NCBI RefSeq assembly: GCF_000372845.1
Contig: NZ_KB889963.1
Location: 1,670,146-1,734,145, forward strand
Reading direction: 5' to 3'
Length of the DNA stretch: 64,000 nt
Origin: Methylocystis rosea SV97
GTDB taxonomy: Bacteria > Pseudomonadota > Alphaproteobacteria > Rhizobiales > Beijerinckiaceae
Part shown: piece by piece, positions 8,078-16,433 of the stretch
Layout: each line of letters opens with the position of its first letter
How positions within the stretch are numbered: position 1 is the stretch's first letter
Notes under the pieces: model-generated
Databases searched by the model: none
What the model was told of the DNA's origin: nothing
The model's input: the letters and a program-made list of their open reading frames with translations, nothing else
Translations under genes and position numbers: made by a program

Positions 8078-8773
8078 GTGAGTCTCTCGGCTCCTATGAA
8101 AGGCGCGAGTTTGGATGGTTTTCTCGGCGGGCGCCTGCGCCTGCGTCAAAGCGCCGCCGGCCACCGTTCCGGCACGGAGGCCGAGCTGCTCGCCGCCGCG
8201 ACGCCGCAACATCAGCAGGGGCTCATTCTCGACGTCGGGGCCGGGGCGGGCGCGGTCGGACTGATGGCGGCGCTGCGCGCCCCTCGCGCGATCGTTGGTC
8301 TTGTCGAGATCGACCCCGAATCTTGCGCGCTCGCCCGCGAAAACGTCGCCGAAAATGCGCTGGGCGCAAGGGCGACGGTTTACCAAGCTGACGTGCTCGC
8401 GGCGAAATCGCGCCGCGCCGCTGGTTTGATCGACGAAAAGGCGGCGCTCGTTCTCACCAATCCGCCGTTTCACGACGCCGGCAAGGTGCGCGTCACGCCC
8501 GACGCGGCGAAAGCGCGCGCGCATGTCGCCAGCGCGCCGCTGATTGATTGGGTCCGGGCCTGTCTCGCGCTGCTCGCACCTGGCGGAACTTTCGTGATGA
8601 TCCATCGCGCCGACGCGCTCGCGGAATGTCTCGCGGCTGTCGAGGGCAGAATAGGGGGCGTCTCGATCCAGCCCATCCACACGCGGACTGATGCGCCGGC
8701 GACGCGCATTCTTCTCGCCGGCGTCAAGGGCTCCAAAGCGCCGCTGTCGATCTTGAAGGCGATCGTTGTCTGA
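8078..8773 (+). CDS. TrmN6-like SAM-dependent methyltransferase
   Basis: A class I methyltransferase of about 231 residues in the tRNA1(Val) (adenine37-N6)-methyltransferase / YfiC-like group. Evidence: the typical opening LGGRLRLRQSAAGHRSGTEAEL, the SAM motif LDVGAGAGAVGL, EIDPESCALARENV as motif II, and the adenine N6-methyltransferase motif NPPFHD. An upstream extension of the frame runs through a palindromic repeat and is unlikely to be protein. GTG 8078, 9 bases after GGTGGAG, is preferred; ATG 8096 is the alternative. Substrate is inferred from the family (tRNA or possibly another RNA). Confidence 0.78.
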   Translation: MSLSAPMKGASLDGFLGGRLRLRQSAAGHRSGTEAELLAAATPQHQQGLILDVGAGAGAVGLMAALRAPRAIVGLVEIDPESCALARENVAENALGARATVYQADVLAAKSRRAAGLIDEKAALVLTNPPFHDAGKVRVTPDAAKARAHVASAPLIDWVRACLALLAPGGTFVMIHRADALAECLAAVEGRIGGVSIQPIHTRTDAPATRILLAGVKGSKAPLSILKAIVV

Positions 8774-8803
8774 TATGAATCCCGGTTGATCAGTTCGCTG
8801 GCC

Positions 8804-8912
8804 TGTCATTCCTGGCAGGCCGCAGGCCTGACCGGGAATCCAGAGCCGATACAGCAGCGCTGGTTTTGCTCTGGATTCCCGATCGCGCGTGAGACGCGCG
8901 TCGGGAATGACA
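8804..8912. repeat. Family E palindromic repeat (TGTCATTCC ... GGAATGACA), copy 1
   Basis: A 109-bp element bounded by TGTCATTCC and GGAATGACA, with internal arms GACCGGGAATCCAGAG and CTCTGGATTCCCGATC. It is homologous to 59769-59865. It sits between the converging 3' ends of the TrmN6-like and radical SAM genes. Such elements are known as abundant intergenic repeats in Hyphomicrobiales; no function is visible. Confidence 0.8.
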
Positions 8913-8939
8913 TACCTGCGACTCAGGCGAAACGAGTAT

Positions 8940-10490
8940 TTACGCCGCGCGCTGCGACGCCGAGGGCGGGCTCGAGAGCTGCGGCTCCCAGTAATTGCCC
9001 TTGTCGAACATGTGCCGCGCCTGCGCATATTGAAACATGATGCGCGCGACGATGGTGATGGTCTCCGGCTTGCGCACGGCGGCGCCCCAGACCTTGTTCC
9101 ACATGCGGCCTTCCGCCTCGCCCATCTTGCGCACGTCCATGCCGACCTGCATCGCCTGCTGTTCGACCTCGCGCAGCGATTTCGGATCGAAGGGCTGCGG
9201 CGCCGGCGCCTTGCGGTGGCGGCCGAAAGTGCTGATCAGGCGCAGCATGCGTTCGCCGAAGGCGGCCGGTGCGTAGATCGCGTTGCAGAGATTCTGCATG
9301 CCGTGATGCAGCTCGTCCATGCTCATCGTCTGGCACTGGATGTTGGAGCTCCACGGCACCGCCTGGGTCTCGACGCCGCCGGTGAGCAGCCGCCCCTCGC
9401 GGGTGATGCGGTCGAAGAGCGGCGTCGCTTCCGACGCCATCAGCGCGCCGAGGCTGAAGATCGGAATCGGCGTCGCCATGGCGAACTCATACTGCTGGGC
9501 GAAGACGCTCGGACCGTCATGGTCGAAGCCGACGATCATGCCGCCCATCACCGACATGCCATGGTCGACGAGCTTCTGGATTTCGTCGACGAGGCTGATC
9601 TTGAGATTCTGCCGCTTGCCGGTCTCGCGCAGGCTTTCGACATTGGGCGTCTCGATGCCGACGAAGACCTGCGTCAGGCCCGCCGCGACGCACATGTCGA
9701 GCAGCTCCTCGTCGCGCGTCGCGTCGATGGAGATCTGCGTGACGAACTCCATCGGACGATCGCGGCGCCAATGCGCGATCGCCGCGAGCAGCTCCTTGCA
9801 GTGCGCGCGGTACGCGGTGAAATTGTCGTCGGCGAGGAAGGCCGTGCGATAGCCCGCCGCCCACAGCGCATCGAGTTCGGCGAGGACGTTGGCGATCGGC
9901 TTGTGGCGCTGCTTGCGCCCCAGATATTGGATGACGTCGCAGAATTCGCATTCGAACGGACAGCCGCGCGAGGTCTGCACCGCGCCGAGAATCGCGCGGT
10001 CGTTGCGATAAAGATCCCAACGCGGCGGCGGCGAAGCGGCGAGTGACGGCTTGTCGCCGACATAGCTGTCCTTCGGCTTGCCGGCGCGAAGATCGGAGAA
10101 GATCTCGCCGGCGATTTCCTCGATCTCGCCGCTCACCAGCACGTCGCAATGGTCGCGCAGTCGCGCCGGCGAAAGGCTCGCATAAGGCCCGCCAATGATG
10201 ACCTTCTTGCCGCGGCGACGGAATTCGTCGGCGATGGCGATCATCCGGCCGCGCTGGCTGACTTTGCCGGTGATCGCGATGTAGTCGGCGGGATGGTCGA
10301 ACTTCACCGGCTCGACCTGCTCCTCGCAGAGCTCGAATTCGAAGTCGCTGGGGGCAAGCGCCGCGACGGTCGCCGTGGCGAGGTCCGCCATCATCACGCC
10401 GCCCGCCACGCCCGACGCCGCCAGCGCCTCGCCGCCGAAATAAGTTGGAAAATCCCCAGCAGGATTGATGAGATAGATCGAAACGGCCAT
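8940..10490 (-). CDS. B12-binding-domain radical SAM protein, substrate unknown
   Basis: A 516-residue protein. Residues about 1-150 form a cobalamin-binding-like Rossmann domain (YLINPAGDF at the start, VIIGGPYASLSP later). The radical SAM core follows, with the [4Fe-4S] motif SRGCPFECEFC (CxxxCxxC) around residue 200 and the ADDNFTAYR and QVFVGIETPN blocks. The C-terminal 150 residues resemble the DUF4070-type extension found in hopanoid methylases and related proteins. ATG 10490 is preceded by GAGGGG, so an upstream in-frame extension was dropped. Class B B12/SAM enzymes methylate or rearrange inert carbons. Hopanoid or bacteriochlorophyll-type roles are possible, but no neighbour fixes the substrate. 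Confidence 0.8.
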   Translation of the reverse strand: MAVSIYLINPAGDFPTYFGGEALAASGVAGGVMMADLATATVAALAPSDFEFELCEEQVEPVKFDHPADYIAITGKVSQRGRMIAIADEFRRRGKKVIIGGPYASLSPARLRDHCDVLVSGEIEEIAGEIFSDLRAGKPKDSYVGDKPSLAASPPPRWDLYRNDRAILGAVQTSRGCPFECEFCDVIQYLGRKQRHKPIANVLAELDALWAAGYRTAFLADDNFTAYRAHCKELLAAIAHWRRDRPMEFVTQISIDATRDEELLDMCVAAGLTQVFVGIETPNVESLRETGKRQNLKISLVDEIQKLVDHGMSVMGGMIVGFDHDGPSVFAQQYEFAMATPIPIFSLGALMASEATPLFDRITREGRLLTGGVETQAVPWSSNIQCQTMSMDELHHGMQNLCNAIYAPAAFGERMLRLISTFGRHRKAPAPQPFDPKSLREVEQQAMQVGMDVRKMGEAEGRMWNKVWGAAVRKPETITIVARIMFQYAQARHMFDKGNYWEPQLSSPPSASQRAA

Positions 10491-10608
10491 GCAAATCCCC
10501 TCATGCGCTTCGAGCCGTACGCTAAATGAACTTCGCAATACCGACAAGAACTTGTCATCATTCCAAAGTGGAGGGCGGCGCGCAAACCCCAAGAAAAAAG
10601 CGCAAGAA

Positions 10609-10634
10609 AAAAGCGGCCGCTACGGGCCGCTTTT
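10609..10634 (-). terminator. Intrinsic terminator of the DUF2778 gene
   Basis: AAAAGCGGCC (10609-10618) pairs perfectly with GGCCGCTTTT (10625-10634) around a 6-base loop. Read on the minus strand it ends in a run of Ts and lies 27 bases after the stop codon at 10661. The T/A arms make it potentially bidirectional. Confidence 0.75.
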
Positions 10635-10660
10635 CGTTTTTAACGCGTGAGAATAAACGC

Positions 10661-11734
10661 TTAGAGATGGGCGACGACGGCGAGCCGGCGAACCTCGCCG
10701 TTCTTATAAGCGCGCAGGAAGGCCTGATAGTCGCGGAACGACACGCAGCCGTTCGAATCGCCGTTCGGGCCGAGCATGTAGGTATGCGCGAGAAGGCCGG
10801 CGCGGCCGAAGATCGCGCCTTCGCCGCCGACCGGCGTAAGACGCAGGGCCTCGACGCCATGGAACAGCGCTTCGCGCGGCTTGAGATCGTAAACATGCGG
10901 CGGCGTCGCGCCGCGCATGCGCAAATGAACGTAGCGCGGATCGTCGAGATGTTCGCGCAGGCCGGAATGCGCCTCGAGTTTTGCGCCGCTGGGCAAATAA
11001 ACCGTATGCGACGAGATGTCATAGACGGCGGTGTAGCGGTCGAAGCGCGCCGCAGGTCCGACGGCCGCGCCGGCCGCGCCCGAAACGCCCCCTAGGATGC
11101 CGGATTTCAGGTCGGAAAGCGTGCCGCCGTCCGGCGCCGCATAGGCGAGCGCCTGACCGCGCGGCTGCTGCTGACGCGCCTCTTGCGCCGATTGCGCGGC
11201 GTCGCCGAGCCCGAAGAATCTCTCGAAGATCGAGCGGTCGTCCGGTCCCGAGCCCGGCACGACGGTGGTGCGCGCCATGCGGCGCAGCGAGCCCTCGTAG
11301 AGGCCGCGATTGGCGACGGTGAGTTCGACCGGGCGGCGCGGCGGCAGCGGCGTATCGTCCGCCGAGGCGACCTGCGCGTCGTCGACGTCCTGTTGCTCGG
11401 GAACGATGGCGGACGGCGTTTGCGCCGCGGGCTGGATGCTGGCGTCAAGCGCGCCGCGCAGCGTCGGTTCAGCGAACGCCAGCGTCTGGCGCCGGCCGCC
11501 GAGGCCGACGATGGCCCCGTAGGGGTTTTGCGCGATAGAGGCGCTTTGCGTGTGGAACGCCGCGGCTGTCTCAGAGCTGGCGGTCGCCGGGCGCTGCGAC
11601 AGCGCCCACCACCCCGCCGACAGGCTCACCGCCAGCGCGACGCCGGCGATGACCAGATGAGACGAGCTCTTGCGAGAATAAATGCGACGATCCAAAGAAA
11701 TAAAATCGATTGGCGCACCGATCCCTTGCATCAT
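10661..11734 (-). CDS. DUF2778 (Tlde1-like L,D-transpeptidase fold) envelope protein
   Basis: A 357-residue protein with one N-terminal membrane segment (HLVIAGVALAVSLSAGWWAL, about residues 26-45). A Pro/Gln-rich periplasmic linker follows, then a C-terminal domain of about 130 residues. That domain holds AVYDISSHTVYLPSG, EAHSGLREHLDDP and GPNGDSNGCVSFRDY, the latter providing the Ser-x-Gly-Cys catalytic signature. Tlde1 effectors of type VI secretion share this domain and modify peptidoglycan stem peptides. In Hyphomicrobiales membrane-anchored versions like this one are common chromosomal genes, so a cell-wall housekeeping role is more likely than a toxin; no T6SS or immunity gene is nearby. 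GGAGG precedes the start by 9 bases. Confidence 0.75.
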   Translation of the reverse strand: MMQGIGAPIDFISLDRRIYSRKSSSHLVIAGVALAVSLSAGWWALSQRPATASSETAAAFHTQSASIAQNPYGAIVGLGGRRQTLAFAEPTLRGALDASIQPAAQTPSAIVPEQQDVDDAQVASADDTPLPPRRPVELTVANRGLYEGSLRRMARTTVVPGSGPDDRSIFERFFGLGDAAQSAQEARQQQPRGQALAYAAPDGGTLSDLKSGILGGVSGAAGAAVGPAARFDRYTAVYDISSHTVYLPSGAKLEAHSGLREHLDDPRYVHLRMRGATPPHVYDLKPREALFHGVEALRLTPVGGEGAIFGRAGLLAHTYMLGPNGDSNGCVSFRDYQAFLRAYKNGEVRRLAVVAHL

Positions 11735-12141
11735 TCGCCCCTACCTCCGAATTACTCTTCCGTCGCAAGGCTCTGAGCTTCGCTGACATTTGCGCGAAAT
11801 CGCGACAAAGTTCGGCGAAAGCCAGAACTGCACGGAACGCCTTCACATATTCTCACCAGAACTAAACGGCCTTGCTTGGGCTGCTTTAGGGCGAATTCTT
11901 GTCCGCGCTTACGGTAAAGACGAATAGTTAAGGCTTTGAAAATGCCGGCTTTCGCGAAATGTCCCACCAGGGCGCGGCCAAGTTCGCCGCCGCTTTGGCG
12001 CCAAATGTGGCGCCAAGATTGGCGCTCTCTCGCCGGCGCGTTTTGACGACGCGCGACGGCGAAAGCTGCGCTGCTTCAAGTCGTTCTGAAAAGGGTTCTG
12101 AAAGGGGACGCGGTCCGAACTATTCGAAGCGCTAGTCGGAT
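11735..12141. other. Gene-free interval with short 12-bp tandem repeats
   Basis: About 400 bases with no credible coding frame. It holds three tandem 12-mers, TGGCGCCA-AATG, TGGCGCCA-AGAT and TGGCGCTC, at 11996-12027. A second 12-bp duplication, GTTCTGAAAAGG followed by GTTCTGAAAGGG, lies near 12083-12106. The promoter of the DUF2778 gene must be at the left end. Confidence 0.5.
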
Positions 12142-12520
12142 GCAAGGTTGGCCGTAACGGGCGCGGCAAGCCGCATCGGCGCAGTCGCGGGACCGCCGTG
12201 CTTGGCGCGGAAGGGTTCAACGGCGATCCCCCGCGGGAAGGTCTATGGCAGTGCGAAATTCGCGGTCGCGACGATTTCCGAAGGCCTGCGTAGGAGGTCG
12301 GCGGCAAGATCCGCCCGACAACGACCATTGCCGGCGCGGTCGCGACCGAATTGATCGGTGCCGGCACCTCGTTTGAAGCCCCTCGCCAAGCAGGTCAGGC
12401 GGACGCTATCGCCCGCGCGATTCGCTACGCGATCGAGCAGCCTGCGGATGTGGATGTGAATCAGATTGTGGTGCGGTCACCGCGCAGGAGTTTTGATCGG
12501 GAGCCCGCCATAACCGTGGA
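12142..12520 (+). pseudogene. Decayed short-chain dehydrogenase/reductase
   Basis: Remnant of an NADP-dependent SDR. LAVTGAASRIGA (from 12148) is the cofactor-binding TGxxxGIG region. After a large internal deletion comes VYGSAKFAVATISEGLR, the YxxxK active-site block (about 12240-12291). The frame then shifts, and GGKIRPTTTIAGAVATELIG with AIARAIRYAIEQPADVDVNQ (to about 12475) continues in another frame to the SDR C-terminus. No start-to-stop frame joins the pieces. It lies immediately beside the OLD-family gene, in the opposite orientation, suggesting that the locus was disrupted when that gene arrived. Confidence 0.75.
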
Positions 12521-12523
12521 TCG

Positions 12524-14407
12524 TTATGAGGCCGATTCGCCACAAACGGCGGTTTCGGACCGAAAGGTAAAGCGTCTCATGCCAGCGTTCGTATCGTGTG
12601 AAACCTCCACGAGGTGCCCCTGCGGTCCTGCGATCTTCAGCACTGCCCGGAATTCGCCCTCCCTCGGCCTTTTGAACTCCGCGAGCGTGATCAGTTTGCC
12701 TAAGCCCGCCTGCGATGACGCAAAATGCTCGACGATCTGTTCCTTGCCCCAGTGAGGCTTGCTAACGACAAGCCCTTGGAGATCGTGGATATATTTGCTC
12801 ACATATCCACGCAGAACGCTTTCGGTATCGACCGGCGGCTTAGCCGGCAGCATCTCGATGCACCCAAACAACTCGCCATATCTTTCCGCCAGCTCGTGGT
12901 CGACCGTGCCGGTCGCAAGCAACGCGGTCTCCGCCGCAACGGCCTTTTTCTTGGCGGCGTCGTTCAGCGCGTACCGATCGCCTACATATGATGGCAGGTA
13001 GTGCTCAAGCGCGCCGCCGCCGAGAAGAAAGATGTGTTTCTTCTCAAGCGCCGCCTGTACCTGATGCAAGCGTCCTTCGATATCGGCGATAAGCTGCCCG
13101 GTTAAAACCGGCAGGAGAGTGTTGCGGTTCGCCGCCATCTCCACGAGCACGGCCACGCGTTGGCGCGCGAGCTTCTTGGCGTCTTGGAGCAGCGTCCCAA
13201 AATAAGTCTGAAGCGCCGCGACCACGCCCTGCGCGTTTTTAGCGGTTTCGATGGCCCGGACTGCCGTGGTCAGTTCGCGGTCAAGTGCGCCACAATAGTT
13301 GGCGAAATCGGCTCCGAGCCCCAGGCCTGCAAGAAACTCGACGATGAGTCCGTCCTCACGAACGCACTGGCGAAGACTACCTAGGAAGAGACTGTCAAGA
13401 TCGAAGAGGAAATACGCCTCCTTGCCATAGTGGCGGCAGAGTTCAATATACTTTGTCACTTCCTCGCAGCCACCAACATCGATCAGGCAACTGCCGGCCG
13501 CAGTTATCGACGCCTTGCGCCGCTCCTGAATCGCCTCGATCATTTGCGCGTCTGAAACACCTTCAACGAATATTGGGTTGTCAGCGAAGAACAGCTGCTT
13601 GTGATGGACATTCAGTCGCGGGATCAGCGAGACAAGGCGATCGCTCTCCGCCTTCTGCAAGGCCCCGATAAATCTCGGCGGACTGTGGTCGGCCGAAAAG
13701 CAGAATATCGACTGCATGTCGTCCAGCGTACGCAGATCGAGGATGAAAGGCGAATGTGTAATCAGGAGCACACCCTTCCGGCTGGAGCCGGTAACGTGCG
13801 ACCCGGCGACCTTACGTGCCTCCTGAATGAAGAACGACTGAAACTGGGGGTGAAGGTTGAGCTCGGGTTCGTCTATAATAAGAAATGCATGCTCATCGTT
13901 GTGCAAGTGCGTCAGCAGGACCAGGAGCTCGCGGATGCCATGGCATTCCTCACGGTCCATGCGGTAGGCGTCGCCCGTGCGTGCGAGACGCGCCTTGGGG
14001 ACTAGGTTGCCGGAGTCCCACTCCAGCGTGATGTCGCGGTCGAAGAGCGAGCTTAGGGTCGCCTCGACGATGACACGAATATCTGGGCGCTCTTCTAAAA
14101 TAATGAAGGCGTCAATACCGGAGCCGACAGTGCCCGCGTGGCGGAAATGAGAGAATTGACTCTTCTGGTAACCGCCCGAGAACCGATCGCCGAGAATAGA
14201 CGACATCGCGCTCTGCGACATGCCTTCGAGTCGGTCCGTTCCAAGCAGCCGCGCATTCGGAATAACGAATTTCAGGGTGTTGGCGAAACGCGATTTGCCG
14301 CTGCCGTTGGGGCCTACAAGAAACGATAATTCGCCTAAGCGCTCGAGAGTGAATTGTTGCTCGGCCCAGGGCTTGGGTAAAGTGAAAGTAATCGGTTGCT
14401 CGATCAT
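12524..14407 (-). CDS. OLD-family ATPase with TOPRIM nuclease domain
   Basis: A 627-residue protein. The N-terminal ABC-type ATPase has Walker A GPNGSGKS at residues 32-39 and the LIIDEPELNLHP Walker B / D-loop block near 187, followed by LLITHSPFIL. A TOPRIM domain follows from about residue 285: IFVEGVSDAQMIEAI supplies the Glu, and YFLFDLDSLF the DxD metal motif. The rest is helical and not assigned. OLD-family proteins are DNA nucleases, several of which defend against phages (OLD of P2, GajA of Gabija, AriA-related). No UvrD-like helicase or other partner is adjacent, so this resembles a class 1 solitary OLD. Its GC is lower than its neighbours. A minus-strand TGTGATAAT lies upstream as a possible -10. 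Defence is an inference. Confidence 0.8.
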   Translation of the reverse strand: MIEQPITFTLPKPWAEQQFTLERLGELSFLVGPNGSGKSRFANTLKFVIPNARLLGTDRLEGMSQSAMSSILGDRFSGGYQKSQFSHFRHAGTVGSGIDAFIILEERPDIRVIVEATLSSLFDRDITLEWDSGNLVPKARLARTGDAYRMDREECHGIRELLVLLTHLHNDEHAFLIIDEPELNLHPQFQSFFIQEARKVAGSHVTGSSRKGVLLITHSPFILDLRTLDDMQSIFCFSADHSPPRFIGALQKAESDRLVSLIPRLNVHHKQLFFADNPIFVEGVSDAQMIEAIQERRKASITAAGSCLIDVGGCEEVTKYIELCRHYGKEAYFLFDLDSLFLGSLRQCVREDGLIVEFLAGLGLGADFANYCGALDRELTTAVRAIETAKNAQGVVAALQTYFGTLLQDAKKLARQRVAVLVEMAANRNTLLPVLTGQLIADIEGRLHQVQAALEKKHIFLLGGGALEHYLPSYVGDRYALNDAAKKKAVAAETALLATGTVDHELAERYGELFGCIEMLPAKPPVDTESVLRGYVSKYIHDLQGLVVSKPHWGKEQIVEHFASSQAGLGKLITLAEFKRPREGEFRAVLKIAGPQGHLVEVSHDTNAGMRRFTFRSETAVCGESAS

Positions 14408-14666
14408 CTCGACTAGTTCCGCGGAAAAGTTGTTGAGCTGGGCAGAAGGCGCGAAGCGTTACAGATCAATTATCACACGAGGCGGGTTCACAGTATCCGA
14501 ACGTGCCAATCACATAATCTCTTAGCAAAGGAACCGAAATTGAGCCTGCGCGAATGTTCGCCTATGGCGCATAGCGGATATTCACCCGACCGCCATCGGC
14601 GAAGCATGTCGTTGACCTGCGTTGGCCCCGCCAATAGCTTGCGCGCAACTCGCGCAGGATTTCCCC

Positions 14667-15599
14667 ATGCTCCCCGTCTCCCCCCACCTCTCCCCCATCC
14701 GCTCCTTCCAGGGGCTCATTCTCACGCTGCAAAACTTCTGGGCGGCGCAGGGCTGCGTCATTCTGCAGCCCTATGACATGGAGATGGGCGCGGGCACCTT
14801 TCATCCCGCCACGACGCTGCGCGCGCTCGGCCCAAAGCCGTGGCGCGCCGCCTATGCGCAGCCCTGCCGGCGCCCCAAGGACGGGCGCTATGGCGAGAAC
14901 CCCAATCGCCTGCAGCATTACTATCAGTTCCAGGTGATCCTCAAACCCTCGCCCCCCGATCTGCAGGAACTCTATCTCGCCTCGCTCGCCGCCATCGGCA
15001 TTGATCCCAAGCTCCACGACATCCGCTTCGTCGAGGACGATTGGGAAAGCCCGACGCTCGGCGCCTGGGGGCTCGGGTGGGAATGCTGGTGCGACGGCAT
15101 GGAGGTCTCGCAGTTCACCTATTTCCAGCAGGTGGCGGGCTTCGAATGCGCGCCGGTCGCCGGCGAACTCACCTATGGGCTGGAGCGGCTCGCCTGCTAT
15201 CTGCAGGGCGTCGACAGCATCATGGAATTAAATTTCAACGGCCGCGACGGCGACGAGAAAGTCACCTACGCCGACGTCTTCCTGCAGGCCGAGCAGGAAT
15301 ATTCGCGGCATAATTTTGAAGCCGCCGACACGGGCAAACTTTTTGAAGATTTCAAGGACGCCGAATCCGAATGCGAGCGCCTGCTGCATTTTGGCGCGGG
15401 CTCGGGCGACGAGATGCATCTCATGGCGCTGCCGGCCTATGACCAATGCATCAAGGCGAGCCACGCCTTCAATCTTCTCGACGCGCGCGGCGTGATCTCG
15501 GTGACCGAGCGGCAGAGCTATATTCTGCGCGTGCGCGAACTGGCGAAAGCCTGCGGCGCGGCCTGGCTGCGCACGGCGGGCGGCGGCGCGAACGGATAG
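14667..15599 (+). CDS. glyQ: Glycyl-tRNA synthetase alpha subunit
   Basis: A 310-residue catalytic subunit of the alpha2-beta2 bacterial glycyl-tRNA synthetase, charging tRNA-Gly in the cytoplasm. Highly conserved blocks are seen from the start: [77 protein letters not shown] and the C-terminal [17 protein letters not shown] 14667 is chosen because family similarity begins about 12 residues later; a longer TTG-initiated form is unlikely. The beta subunit gene glyS, usually close downstream, is not found in this window. The 214 bases before the start, back to the divergent OLD gene, show no clear regulatory motif. Confidence 0.93.
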   Translation: MLPVSPHLSPIRSFQGLILTLQNFWAAQGCVILQPYDMEMGAGTFHPATTLRALGPKPWRAAYAQPCRRPKDGRYGENPNRLQHYYQFQVILKPSPPDLQELYLASLAAIGIDPKLHDIRFVEDDWESPTLGAWGLGWECWCDGMEVSQFTYFQQVAGFECAPVAGELTYGLERLACYLQGVDSIMELNFNGRDGDEKVTYADVFLQAEQEYSRHNFEAADTGKLFEDFKDAESECERLLHFGAGSGDEMHLMALPAYDQCIKASHAFNLLDARGVISVTERQSYILRVRELAKACGAAWLRTAGGGANG

Positions 15600-15879
15600 G
15601 GCGCGCGCGCTATTGCGAAAGCCTCAATCGGCGCCCACCTCGATAAGAGGTAACAGCGTTTGTCATGCGCGTTGGCGCACATCTTCCAAGATCGAAGCCA
15701 TGCATAACAGTGCGTGAGACGGGCAACCGTCTTGCGCCGTTGGCGAGTAGCGGCGCGTGCGCGCCTGTCCAGTCTTTTGCCAGGAACCCAAGAGACATGG
15801 ATGGGCGCGCGCTCCCTTGACGCTGTGCCTGTTTCGTTCTAGTCATGTTCCGTGTTCATCCTCGTTAGCGGATCGTGCC
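15600..15879. other. Interval after glyQ with no supported gene
   Basis: About 280 bases. Overlapping frames in both strands lack family similarity and ribosome-binding sites. No terminator with a T-run or known repeat was recognised. Confidence 0.4.
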
Positions 15880-16326
15880 ATGTATCAGCCCCGTTATCCG
15901 TCTTTCAGCATCGCTCGCAGCATCGCTCGCAGCGTCTCTCGCAGCGCCTCTAGCAGCGTCTTGGGGCAAACGCTTGAGGATTCCGCGCCGCGCGGCGAGG
16001 CGCTTCAATCGCTCGCCGAGACGGATTCGCTGCGCAGCCGATTCTTTTCGTGGCGCGGCGCTTCCGGGCGCCGCTATGTGTGCTCGGTGTTCCAGTCGGG
16101 CGAGGAGTCTTTCGTCGCCGACGTGACGAATGGCGTCGTCATCGGCGTCGCGCGGGAGGGCGCGGCGACGCGGCCGGTCTGCGTCTTTCTCGCGCAGGAA
16201 CGCAGCTACGGCGACCGCCGCGGGCTGCGCGAGATCGCGCGGGAGCTCGGCGTCGCCGAATGGCATGTGCATTTTTGCGCCGACGCCGCGTCGTTGCGCG
16301 ATCTTTCCGCGTCGCTGCTCAACTGA
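15880..16326 (+). CDS. Conserved-looking hypothetical protein with Ser/Arg repeats
   Basis: A 148-residue protein of unknown function starting at ATG 15880. Residues 9-27 (SIARSIARSVSRSASSSVLG) come from four and a half tandem copies of a 12-base unit (AGCATCGCTCGC and variants, 15907-15960). The rest is a compact soluble domain: RFFSWRGASGRRYVCSVF, ESFVADVTNGVVIGVAREG, CVFLAQERSYGDRRGLREIA and HVHFCADAASLRDLSASL. No catalytic motif is recognised. Codon use resembles the core genome. It follows glyQ in the same direction but 280 bases away, so a shared transcript is uncertain. Confidence 0.6.
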   Translation: MYQPRYPSFSIARSIARSVSRSASSSVLGQTLEDSAPRGEALQSLAETDSLRSRFFSWRGASGRRYVCSVFQSGEESFVADVTNGVVIGVAREGAATRPVCVFLAQERSYGDRRGLREIARELGVAEWHVHFCADAASLRDLSASLLN

Positions 16327-16350
16327 TCAGGCGGACCGTCTGTAGCGTAA

Positions 16351-16422
16351 GCGTTGCGTCGCGAGTTTCGTGCGCGCGAGCGTTGCGTCGTTGCGTAAAA
16401 GCGTTGTGCAAAAGCGTTGCGT
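16351..16422. repeat. Cluster of short GCGTTGCGT direct repeats
   Basis: GCGTTGCGT occurs at 16351, 16380 and 16414, with a variant GCGTTGTGC at 16401, in the gap between converging genes. Spacing is irregular. Simple-sequence expansion is the likeliest explanation. Confidence 0.45.
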
Positions 16423-16433
16423 ATGGCGTCGCG

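Noticed and set aside
8940-10490. Hopanoid methylase (HpnP/HpnR)
   Set aside because: Domain order is similar, but no hopanoid gene is adjacent and I could not recognise specific motifs, so the substrate was left open.
10661-11734. Type VI effector with immunity gene
   Set aside because: The DUF2778 domain is shared with Tlde1, but no T6SS or immunity gene is nearby and the protein is membrane-anchored.
11909-12367. Minus-strand 152-codon frame in the interval beside the OLD gene
   Set aside because: Pro/Arg/Ser-rich with no similarity; it is the complement of the SDR remnant.
12524-14407. Gabija or PARIS system
   Set aside because: Needs a UvrD-like helicase or a separate TOPRIM partner; neither neighbour encodes one.
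15610-15846. Short minus-strand frame after glyQ
   Set aside because: No start signal and no recognisable motif.
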